Positions 26,568-33,949 of a stretch of 64,000 nucleotides of DNA are shown in pieces (the first letter of the stretch is position 1; every line of letters begins with the position of its first letter). The notes beneath the pieces are model-generated. The model was given only the letters and a program-made list of their open reading frames with translations. It did not search any database and was not told the origin of the DNA. Both the position numbers and the translations under genes were made by a program. The DNA comes from Halanaerobiales bacterium (GTDB taxonomy: Bacteria; Bacillota; Halanaerobiia; Halanaerobiales; Halanaerobiaceae), in the NCBI GenBank assembly GCA_016278485.1, contig JADQBT010000006.1, positions 46,299-110,298 of the forward strand, in the 5' to 3' direction.

Positions 26568-26936
26568 ATGAGTAAGAAATCAAAAGGACAGATAGAAGCT
26601 GAAATAGCTGAACTAATCATGAAATTTGAAAAAGAATATATAGGTCGTGGACCGCAGAATGTAAAATGTTATATTATTGAGGATAACATCTTAATTAAAG
26701 AAAAAGGTGTTTTAACAATGGCGGAACAGCAGCTGGCCCGTGAAATGGAAGGGATAAAATTAATTAAGCAACTGCGCAAAAAATTAATTGAGAATTCACA
26801 TGAGATACTTTCTACTCTTATCAAAGATATAACCGGCATTGATATCATCGCAGTTCATTCAGATATTAGTACTGAAAATGGAGAACGCATTATTGTCTTC
26901 TCTTTAACTGATAATTTGGAGAAAAAATTTGATTAA
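26568..26936 (+). CDS. MpsC-like (DUF2294) protein 1
   Basis: About 122 residues of the DUF2294 family, named MpsC after its role in a Na+-translocating membrane-potential system. Typical segments are IAELIMKFEKEYIGRGPQNVKCYIIEDNILI, TMAEQQLAREMEGIKLIKQLRK and a C-terminal beta region (IDIIAVHSDIS...RIIVFSLT). It is soluble, with no signal peptide. No MpsA or MpsB homologue is in the window. The ATG at 26568 is chosen because AGGAGG lies eight bases upstream; the frame is open back to 26481. A near-consensus TATAAT with a weak -35 precedes it. Confidence 0.8.
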   Translation: MSKKSKGQIEAEIAELIMKFEKEYIGRGPQNVKCYIIEDNILIKEKGVLTMAEQQLAREMEGIKLIKQLRKKLIENSHEILSTLIKDITGIDIIAVHSDISTENGERIIVFSLTDNLEKKFD

Positions 26937-27015
26937 GAAAAATACGATCAGAAAAATTACGCTCAACCCTTTTAATTTTTTGAAATTTGTGATATTATTA
27001 TTAGTAGAAAAGTTT

Positions 27016-27121
27016 ACTAGTTAACAGGCAACTTTCTCTGAGAAAGAGGTCTGTCGAGGAGTAGACCATTACTAGATTCCTGTCATGAAAATGGCAGCAT
27101 GTAGTGATGGTCTATTTTTTT
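27016..27121 (+). ncRNA. Structured leader ending in a terminator (attenuator or riboswitch candidate)
   Basis: The strong terminator has 13-base arms (27062-27074 and 27102-27114), an inner CTGTCAT-GAAA-ATGGCAG hairpin and a T-run at 27115-27121. Upstream, ACAG/CTGT with an inner CTTTCT/AGAAAG stem forms a separate hairpin (27024-27054). CTAGT (27017-27021) can pair with ACTAG (27071-27075) inside the terminator's 5' arm, which would compete with termination. This is the layout of a transcriptional attenuator. It does not match any riboswitch class I can recall. Confidence 0.6.
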
Positions 27122-27150
27122 GTTTAGAAAAATCTAAAGGAGCTGAAATC

Positions 27151-27555
27151 ATGCATCCACTTGCTTATAATCAGTATCAACCCAATAATATGAACGATAA
27201 AGAAAAGGAAATTGCAAATTTCTTTTTAGAATTCGAAAAGAAATATCAGGGTAAAGCTGCTCGTCAGGTTGAGGCTTATCTGGTTAGAGATATCATTGTT
27301 ATTCGTTCAACTGGCAGTTTGAGTCCTGCCGAAGAAGAACTAGCCAAAAATGAAGAAGGTCGTTTACTACTTAAACAACTAAAAGCTAGAGAAATGGAAA
27401 GCACTAAAAATATTTTGAAGTTTCAACTTGAAAACTTAATGGATACGCAAATTATTTCACTAACAATTGATACAATACCTGAGTTAGATGAAAATATTGT
27501 GGTTACCAGATTAGCTGATTCCAGGAAGGTGAAGCAGGGTGTTGAGCAGGATTAA
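27151..27555 (+). CDS. MpsC-like (DUF2294) protein 2
   Basis: About 134 residues, paralogous to the 26568 protein: IANFFLEFEKKYQGKAARQVEAYLVRDIIVIRSTGSLSPAEEELAKNEEGRLLLKQLK aligns closely in pattern, differing mainly in an N-terminal extension of about 15 residues. It is soluble. The ATG at 27151 follows AAAGGAG and lies just beyond the attenuator at 27016-27121, so its expression and that of the genes behind it are probably set by readthrough. Its end overlaps the binding-protein gene that follows by 17 bases. Confidence 0.78.
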   Translation: MHPLAYNQYQPNNMNDKEKEIANFFLEFEKKYQGKAARQVEAYLVRDIIVIRSTGSLSPAEEELAKNEEGRLLLKQLKAREMESTKNILKFQLENLMDTQIISLTIDTIPELDENIVVTRLADSRKVKQGVEQD

Positions 27556-28579
27556 AAAACTTTTTATCCTTTGTTTTTTCAGTTTAATTCTAATATCAGG
27601 ATTGTTTTCGCAAACAGCCCTAGCAAAAGATCCACTGATTATTTACACAGCCTTACAGGAAGATGAAGCTGAGTTATATGTTGATCAGTTTACACTCCAA
27701 ACAGGCATCGAAACCAAGGTAATCCGCAAGTCAACTGGTGTCCTATTAAATATCTTACAACGCAAACCTAGTTTTAGACCAGAAATTGATATTTTACTCG
27801 GTGGACCAGCCGAAGCATATTTTTTGGCAGCCAAAAATAAGATATTTGCCACTTATCATACAACTACCAGTAGAGATATTCCAGACCAATACAAAAGTGA
27901 AGTTGACAATTGGTGGGGGATCTATTTAGGTGCCTTGGCGATCTCTGTCAATAAAGATTTACTGCTAGAGCAAGGATTAAAAACACCACGGAGTTGGACT
28001 GATCTCAGTAAAGCTGAGTATCAAGGTTTAATCACCATTCCAAACCCTGTTTCTTCCGGTACCGGCTATACTTTTTTATCAACTATCATGCAACTTGCAG
28101 AGACTAATAATAATAGTTCACTTTTAGAAGCTATTGATAATAATGTGAAAGACTATACCAGGAGTGGTGCCATGGCAAGTAAATTAACTGGACTGGGTTA
28201 CTCTACAATCGGAATTTCATTTGCACAGGATATTCAAAAACTAAAAGCCAGTGGCTACCCAGTTGCATTAATTTTACCTGAAGAAGGTACAGGTTATGAG
28301 ATTGGCGGTATGGCAATTATTAAAACTACGCACAAGTTGCAAAAAGCAGAAAAATTTATAGATTTTATGTTAGAAAAAGGCCAGAAATTATATGCTGAAT
28401 ATAATTTATATCGTACTCCCACAAATATAAATGCACCTGTCCCTCCCCGGGCTTTACAGTTACAAGATATAAAATTGATTGACTATAATTTGGAGTGGTC
28501 TGCTCTCAATCAACAGAGACTGCTTAAAGAATGGCAGGCTAATATTAACAGTCAGGAAGGATTAATAGCTGATGAATAA
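27539..28579 (+). CDS. Binding protein presumed to act in sensing (paralogue of the ABC binding protein)
   Basis: About 346 residues: signal peptide (FILCFFSLILISGLF, cleavage near ALAK) and the same fold as the 25304 protein, with matching segments YTRSG, IQKLKASGYPV and LPEEGTGYEI. The start is GTG or the adjacent TTG. It overlaps the MpsC gene before it (17 bases) and the membrane-sensor gene after it (8 bases), and unlike all importer binding-protein genes here it has no downstream hairpin. Known parallels are HptA (S. aureus) and PgtC (Salmonella), binding proteins that signal to a membrane partner. The sensing role is inference. Confidence 0.75.
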   Translation: MLSRIKKLFILCFFSLILISGLFSQTALAKDPLIIYTALQEDEAELYVDQFTLQTGIETKVIRKSTGVLLNILQRKPSFRPEIDILLGGPAEAYFLAAKNKIFATYHTTTSRDIPDQYKSEVDNWWGIYLGALAISVNKDLLLEQGLKTPRSWTDLSKAEYQGLITIPNPVSSGTGYTFLSTIMQLAETNNNSSLLEAIDNNVKDYTRSGAMASKLTGLGYSTIGISFAQDIQKLKASGYPVALILPEEGTGYEIGGMAIIKTTHKLQKAEKFIDFMLEKGQKLYAEYNLYRTPTNINAPVPPRALQLQDIKLIDYNLEWSALNQQRLLKEWQANINSQEGLIADE

Positions 28580-29936
28580 AATTAGAAATAAATTTAATTT
28601 AAAATTAGGTATTATTATTTCTTTATTAATTATTTCCGTAGTTTCAGGTATTTCTTTTACCCTACTGAGAAATGTGAAAAAAGAGTTTGAAAATCAGCTT
28701 GTTCAACACAGTAATATGGCCGCCCATTTGATTATCAGTTACAGTCTCGAACCAGTTGTCATGGAAAACTATTCTACACTTTATGATATTTTAGAAAATA
28801 TTAAGAGTGCTCCCAATAATGATATTAAAGAAGCCGCCATTATCAATCCAGCTGGTATCGTTATGACTTCTACTGATAAAGAAAAGATTGGTGATAAAAT
28901 TAATTTGCCTACTGATAACTTTAAAAATACTATTTCTAATTTTAGGCAGGGTTCATTAGAAGTTATCTCTCCTATCAGAGCCTATGCAAACAACTGGGGC
29001 TATCTTTCATTCAGTTATTCTTTAAGCAATTTGGAAAAGTTAATATTTTCCTTTCGTTATCAATTAATGTTATTATCTATCATCTATATCGTAATTGGAC
29101 TAGTAATCTCACTTTTTATTACCAGAAAAATTGTCAAACCGATTAATCAGCTTGTCGATCACGCTAAAATGATTGCTGATGGAAATTTGTTAGAACCGGT
29201 TAAGATTTCTTCTAAAGATGAGTTTTCTATTCTAGCTCAAACCATGGAGGAAATGAGGATTAATCTTAAATTCTTCATCAGTAAAGTAGCTAAAAAAGCC
29301 ATCAGCTATGAAGGAGAGCTTGAGATCTTTGGTCTGCCTACATTATTAAATCTTTTTCATGCCACAGAACATACAGGTGGTCTGGTTCTCAAACAAGAAA
29401 ACAAACTTGGGATTATCTATTTTAAAGATGGGGCAATTTATGATGCGATTTTAGATTCTGAAAAAGGTCTAAAAGCTGTCTATCATTTCTTTGCCTGGAA
29501 GAAAGGCTATTTTAAATTTAATCCAGAACTCAGCTCTAAAACAAAAAGAATTTCGAGCAGTTTTAAAGAATTGATATTAACATCAGCCAGACAGGTACAG
29601 AATCTATCTTTATTTAGACATGAATTCCCTACCAAAGAAATTATTTTAAAACCAGTTACTGTTGAAATAAAGCGTTTACTAAATGAATTACCTTTTAACC
29701 AGGATGAGGAAAAATTACTTAATAACATTAAAGACGACATAAGTATTGAAGAGCTACTAGGAAAGTTATCCTGGTCAGAAGATAAATTGTATGAAATATT
29801 ATATAGATTAAATGCTTTAGGGCTGATCAATACCGAGGAAAATGAGGAAAATATGGAAGAAACAAATAATGTGATTGAACTGGCAGAATTTAATAGTAAA
29901 ATTCATTATCTGCAGGAAAAACGCGAGGAGGGTTAA
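28572..29936 (+). CDS. Membrane sensor with HAMP and DUF4388 domains, no kinase domain
   Basis: 454 residues: membrane segment at about 11-33, an extracytoplasmic region at 34-160 (Cache-like size, with IVMTSTDKEKIG), membrane segment at 164-183, HAMP domain at 184-237 (RKIVKPINQLVDHAKMIADGNL...KDEFSILAQTMEEM), a DUF4388/PatA-N-like domain at about 245-345 (YEGELEIFGLPTLLNLFHATEHTGGLVL...GIIYFKDGAIYDA) and a winged-helix-like tail at about 365-420. There is no histidine kinase, cyclase or methyl-accepting domain. It overlaps the binding-protein gene by eight bases and is followed one base later by a GAF-LuxR regulator gene, which suggests a binding-protein to sensor to regulator relay. Confidence 0.8.
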   Translation: MNKIRNKFNLKLGIIISLLIISVVSGISFTLLRNVKKEFENQLVQHSNMAAHLIISYSLEPVVMENYSTLYDILENIKSAPNNDIKEAAIINPAGIVMTSTDKEKIGDKINLPTDNFKNTISNFRQGSLEVISPIRAYANNWGYLSFSYSLSNLEKLIFSFRYQLMLLSIIYIVIGLVISLFITRKIVKPINQLVDHAKMIADGNLLEPVKISSKDEFSILAQTMEEMRINLKFFISKVAKKAISYEGELEIFGLPTLLNLFHATEHTGGLVLKQENKLGIIYFKDGAIYDAILDSEKGLKAVYHFFAWKKGYFKFNPELSSKTKRISSSFKELILTSARQVQNLSLFRHEFPTKEIILKPVTVEIKRLLNELPFNQDEEKLLNNIKDDISIEELLGKLSWSEDKLYEILYRLNALGLINTEENEENMEETNNVIELAEFNSKIHYLQEKREEG

Positions 29937-29937
29937 C

Positions 29938-30717
29938 ATGAGAGAACAAATTAAAGACTCATGGTTTAGATGTTTTCAGGCTGAACTGGATAAAAAAACA
30001 GAAAATCCCCTCATTAACATTGCAAGTAATAAGTTATTTAAATTGCAAAATAAATATCAAAATTTAATTAAAATTTTTTTAGCCAACAGTCAAAAGTTAA
30101 CTGACCAATATTTTACTATACAACCACTGGGGAGTATTCTTTTATCCCAAAAAGGTATTGCACTTGCTGTTCATCTCTCAAAAAATAGTTCTAATCTTTT
30201 TAAAGAATTTAGACCTAAAACAGGCCAGTCCTGGCAAGAAGAAAGTTTTGGCACAAATGCCTTGAGTATTTCCTTGGAATTAAGGGAAAGAGTCATCTTC
30301 GCTAGTAATGAAAATTATTTGTTCAAATTACATGATTTTAAAACAATAGCTCAACCGCTAGAGATAGATAATAATCCTGCTGCCTTTTTATTAATGCTAA
30401 CTAATAAAGAATATAATTCAGAGAAACTAGAACTACTGCATGAATTGTTGATCACAAGGATTAAAAGGGATTTTCAGCAACTGGAAAAACTTAAAAATAA
30501 TACTCAGTTAAGTTTAACAGAGATCAGTAAATTAATACTTGAACTCTCTGCTAATGGTTTAACAATTAAAGAGACCAGTCAAAGACTGGACCTCTCTGAA
30601 GCTGCTATTAAATATCATAGAAATAAGATCTGTCAGCAATTACATGCTGCAAATATTTCTCAAGCTGTAGCAAAATCAATTAAATATGGTGTGCTTAATT
30701 TAAATGCGATCTCATGA
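29938..30717 (+). CDS. GAF-domain transcriptional regulator with LuxR-type helix-turn-helix
   Basis: 259 residues. The N-terminus (IKDSWFRCFQAELD) and a GAF-like region with GQSWQEESFGTNALSISL resemble the sensor half of AcoR-type activators, but the AAA+ domain is missing. The C-terminus (about 190-250: LTIKETSQRLDLSEAAIKYHRNKICQQLHAAN) is instead a LuxR/GerE helix-turn-helix. The start at 29938 has GAGGAGGG upstream; the frame extends back to 29875 inside the sensor gene. It could bind the dyads at 26373-26434 to activate the ABC operon, which is inference. Its TGA stop overlaps the stop of the convergent kinase gene. Confidence 0.78.
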   Translation: MREQIKDSWFRCFQAELDKKTENPLINIASNKLFKLQNKYQNLIKIFLANSQKLTDQYFTIQPLGSILLSQKGIALAVHLSKNSSNLFKEFRPKTGQSWQEESFGTNALSISLELRERVIFASNENYLFKLHDFKTIAQPLEIDNNPAAFLLMLTNKEYNSEKLELLHELLITRIKRDFQQLEKLKNNTQLSLTEISKLILELSANGLTIKETSQRLDLSEAAIKYHRNKICQQLHAANISQAVAKSIKYGVLNLNAIS

Positions 30718-32205
30718 AAAAAGTTTATCAACTAGTTCAGCATAATTTTTATATTTTTTACGATAAAGTTCAATATTTTCTTGGGACGGTGTAAAAGTTG
30801 AGGTCACTTTAAAGGCCTCTTTTAGTTCTGAATAATCGTTAATAAAATCAAGAGCCCGTAATGCTATTATGGCAGAACCAAGAGATGGTGCTCCTACTTC
30901 CAGTTCTAGAACATTAACTTTGCTCTCCAGTATATCTGCTAATAACTGTGGCCATATTTCGCTTTTGCTGCCACCGCCAATAAGATTAATCTGCCGTTCA
31001 GCATCATAAATATTATCTGCCTGACCCAGCATTTCTATTAGATTATGCTTTAATGAAAAACTTACCCCTTCTAGGACAGCTTTTAACATCTGCCATCTAT
31101 CTACTGATGCATTTAAATTTGCAAAGATTCCATGACCTGCATCAACTTTAAGAGGGCTCCGTTCACCATTTAAGTAAGGAATAAATGTTACTTTACCAGA
31201 AGAAACATCCTTCAGTTTTGCTTCTACTTCCTGATAGTTTTTATCTGTCAACTTATCATTATCCATCACTCTCTTTAGAAACCAATCATAGGTCTGGCCA
31301 GCATTTAAAACTGCCCCGGCAATTATATAGTTTTTAGCTTCTAAATTGCTTAAAGTAAAGAGATTTCTATTTGCTGACATTTCCTGAGAAGGCATTGCCA
31401 ACCAGCCTGTCGTACCCAGATAACAATAGATATCTCCTTTTGACCAGGCACCTGCCCCAAGTGTAGAAGCTCCTACATCTCCGGCTCCGTTTACAACCGG
31501 AGTACCTGCCTTTAATCCTAATTTTTTAGCTGCTTCGCATGATAATTTCCCCATAATATCAGTCGCTTTTTTAATTTCTGGAAAGACAGATTCATTAAAA
31601 TCAAGTTCATTCATCAATGTTTGATTCCTTTCCATTTTATTCATATCCAGAAAACCAGTAGTCGAAGCATTAGTATAATCAGTAACATTATTTCCTGTTA
31701 AACAGAAGTTGAGATAGTCTTTAGAACCCATGAGTAGATATTGCTGCTTTTTAAAGACTTCCGGTCTTTTATTTTTTAACCAAAGGTATTTATTAATCGA
31801 CATCAAAGAGTCAAATTGATTACCTGTCATTTCATTTAAAGTAGATTGACCATATTTACTCACCAAAAAATTATATTCTTCTTTTGCTCTTCCATCAGAG
31901 TAGAGTAAGACCTCAGTCAATGCTTTACCCTCTTCATCAAGTAAAAAGCAGTCCTCCATCTGACCAGTTGCAGCAATCGCAATAATCTGCTCTGCAGAAA
32001 TTTTTCCTGCTTCCAGCATTTTTTGTGTTAACTCTATAACTAAATTCCACCAGTCTTCTGCCTGCTGATATTGATAACCATCTTCCTGGTAAGTATCAAC
32101 TGCTTTTTGATTCTGATAAACTGGCTTTAAATTTGTATCAAAAACAATTAATTTAACTGCTGTTGAACCAATATCATAGGTCAAGATATATTTTTCAGTT
32201 GACAT
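30712..32205 (-). CDS. FGGY-family carbohydrate kinase (xylulokinase-like)
   Basis: About 497 residues: actin-like ATPase N-terminus (LTYDIGSTAVKLIVFD), the substrate region IAATGQMEDC, NGAGDVGAS with the catalytic Asp, and the C-terminal FGGY signature region (LIGGGSKSEIWPQLLADILE). It phosphorylates a sugar or polyol. The ATG at 32205 is used because AAGGAG lies eight bases upstream; the frame runs back to 32223 inside the previous gene. It is the last gene of a SorC-CUT2 operon. Xylulose is one option; an AI-2-like or other ketose substrate would fit the Lsr-like layout. A broken paralogue lies at 1-351. Confidence 0.88.
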   Translation of the reverse strand: MSTEKYILTYDIGSTAVKLIVFDTNLKPVYQNQKAVDTYQEDGYQYQQAEDWWNLVIELTQKMLEAGKISAEQIIAIAATGQMEDCFLLDEEGKALTEVLLYSDGRAKEEYNFLVSKYGQSTLNEMTGNQFDSLMSINKYLWLKNKRPEVFKKQQYLLMGSKDYLNFCLTGNNVTDYTNASTTGFLDMNKMERNQTLMNELDFNESVFPEIKKATDIMGKLSCEAAKKLGLKAGTPVVNGAGDVGASTLGAGAWSKGDIYCYLGTTGWLAMPSQEMSANRNLFTLSNLEAKNYIIAGAVLNAGQTYDWFLKRVMDNDKLTDKNYQEVEAKLKDVSSGKVTFIPYLNGERSPLKVDAGHGIFANLNASVDRWQMLKAVLEGVSFSLKHNLIEMLGQADNIYDAERQINLIGGGSKSEIWPQLLADILESKVNVLELEVGAPSLGSAIIALRALDFINDYSELKEAFKVTSTFTPSQENIELYRKKYKNYAELVDKLFS

Positions 32206-32209
32206 CAAA

Positions 32210-32998
32210 TCACTCCTTAGCAATGCCGTTTTTTAAATCTTTCAATAATGCCATCGCCTCTGCTTCACTCTCATTAAATTTCTTTAAAAAGGCACTCCCG
32301 ACAATAACACCATCATAACCTAAATCCATTACTTTTCTTGCATCAGCCCCACTACTTATACCAAAACCTGCCAGATGTGGTTTATCCCGCAAAGCTGATT
32401 TATCAAGAGTCTTTTTCAAACTTACTAAATGGTCTCTATCAAAGGAATTTTCCTGTCCTGTTTTACCCAGATAAGTAGGACAATAGATAAAAGGCTCTTT
32501 ACCTGGTTGATAATTTATTATCTTCTCTCTTTTATCCATAAAGGGAATGATACTATAGCCATTTTTTCTTAATATGTCTTTACTTTCTTTTGCATCAAGA
32601 TCAGGAAAAATCAGCGGAGTAAGTTCAGCTTTTTTCCATTTATCTAAAAAATGCTGCATAAAGTCTGCTTTTAATTGCTGCCAGTAACCCATTGCTATCA
32701 ACCTATTAAAACCTGTCTCCATAATTATATTTTTAGCAAGCTCAATATAATTATTTCTTTTAAAACCTTGTTGATAGACTTGCTGGTGTGCTTCACTGAT
32801 TACTTTACCGTCCATTTCTGGTTTACGGGAAGGAAAACCTAATTCCAGCCCATCAACGCCGTTATTGAGTAGTAATTTGATCCATCTTTCTGAAGTCTGC
32901 TGATCAGGGTAAGCAGCAGGCAGATAAGCTATCAAGATTGGTTCATTATTTTCTTTTTTTAATGATAAATATTCAGTTAAGTTTTTTACTGTATTCAT
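32210..32998 (-). CDS. TrpA-like (tryptophan synthase alpha family) lyase in a sugar operon
   Basis: 262 residues with the TrpA TIM-barrel pattern: ILIAYLPAAYPD, GLELGFPSRKPEMDG, LIFPDLDAKES, YCPTYLGKTGQ, and the phosphate-binding loops GFGISSGADA and GSAFLKK. Glu52 and Asp63 occupy the positions of the TrpA catalytic Glu49 and Asp60, with the same 11-residue spacing. TrpA performs a retro-aldol cleavage releasing glyceraldehyde 3-phosphate. No trpB or other trp gene is near. It lies between a CUT2 importer and an FGGY kinase, so cleavage of a phosphorylated sugar-like compound is a reasonable inference. A classical TrpA role looks unlikely because the SDP motif is altered to SRKP. Confidence 0.8.
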   Translation of the reverse strand: MNTVKNLTEYLSLKKENNEPILIAYLPAAYPDQQTSERWIKLLLNNGVDGLELGFPSRKPEMDGKVISEAHQQVYQQGFKRNNYIELAKNIIMETGFNRLIAMGYWQQLKADFMQHFLDKWKKAELTPLIFPDLDAKESKDILRKNGYSIIPFMDKREKIINYQPGKEPFIYCPTYLGKTGQENSFDRDHLVSLKKTLDKSALRDKPHLAGFGISSGADARKVMDLGYDGVIVGSAFLKKFNESEAEAMALLKDLKNGIAKE

Positions 32999-33016
32999 TT
33001 TAACACCTGCTTTATA

Positions 33017-33949
33017 TCAGTTATTTTGTACTTTCATACCCTGGAATACTAAGGCAGCGATGATGATTGAGCCTGTCAGCATATCCTGGAAATAATTTGG
33101 TACATATAGAAGTGTTAACCCATTTGCCAGTACACCCATGATTAAGACACCAACTAAGGTACCAGGTATATTTGGTTCTCCCTGTTTAAAGAGTGTCATG
33201 CCCAGAAAGACAGTGGCATAAGATTTTAGCAAAAAGCCTCCTCCTGCTGTTGGGTGGGCTGAACCTAACTTAGAGGCAAGTAAAATACCAGTCAGGGCAG
33301 CCAGTACACTTGTCAGGCCAAAGGCAATCAGTTTATTCTTTTCTACTTTGATACCTGAATAGCGGGCAGCTTTTTCATTCCCTCCAATAGCATAAAGATG
33401 TCTACCGAGCATTGTCTGATTAAAGATATAGAGAAAGATGAAAAAGATCAGGAGCATAATCCAGATTACCATTGGGATGCCAAACAACTCTCCCTGCCCC
33501 CATATCAAAAACTGATCAGGGATGCCAGAAAAAATTATTGTTCCTCCAGAATACCAGAAAGTAATTCCGCCTAGAAATGTACCACTTGAAAGGGTAGTTA
33601 TAAATGATAAGATATTTAGTTTTGAGACAAAAAATCCATTGATTAAACCAAAGAGGAATCCTACTAAAAGAACAATTGGAATAACCAGGAACATAGAAAT
33701 CCCTTTTACTAAAAGACCTGCTGTCATAATTCCAGCAAAACTTGCTACACTAGCGATAGAAAGGTCGAATTCTCCAATCACCATGACCACAGTAGCTCCA
33801 ATAGCAATTACTGCTAAGAGTGAGATTTGTTCTAGGATATTTGTCCAGTTTCTGAGTGTTGGAAATACACCAGGTTTTAAAATTGAAAAAATAATTATAA
33901 TTAGAAATAAGCCAATAACTGTTCCATACTTTCTTAAAATGTTTTTCAT
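33017..33949 (-). CDS. CUT2 sugar ABC importer permease (RbsC family)
   Basis: 310 residues, hydrophobic throughout, with the family motif IGEFDLSIASVASF and a late glycine-rich motif (FLGMTLFKQGEPN). It forms the channel for the importer encoded with the ATPase just upstream. Its ATG immediately follows the TAA of the ATPase gene (TAAATG), and AGGAGG lies inside that gene's end, so the two are translationally coupled. Only one permease gene is present, so it is presumably a homodimer. Confidence 0.9.
   Translation of the reverse strand: MKNILRKYGTVIGLFLIIIIFSILKPGVFPTLRNWTNILEQISLLAVIAIGATVVMVIGEFDLSIASVASFAGIMTAGLLVKGISMFLVIPIVLLVGFLFGLINGFFVSKLNILSFITTLSSGTFLGGITFWYSGGTIIFSGIPDQFLIWGQGELFGIPMVIWIMLLIFFIFLYIFNQTMLGRHLYAIGGNEKAARYSGIKVEKNKLIAFGLTSVLAALTGILLASKLGSAHPTAGGGFLLKSYATVFLGMTLFKQGEPNIPGTLVGVLIMGVLANGLTLLYVPNYFQDMLTGSIIIAALVFQGMKVQNN

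Noticed and set aside
27016..27121. THF or manganese riboswitch, because of a GGAGTAG stretch
   Set aside because: The rest of the conserved core of those classes is not present; only the short string matches.
32210..32998. Assignment as a standard trpA of tryptophan synthesis
   Set aside because: There is no trpB or other trp gene, the neighbours are sugar import and kinase genes, and the SDP motif is altered.
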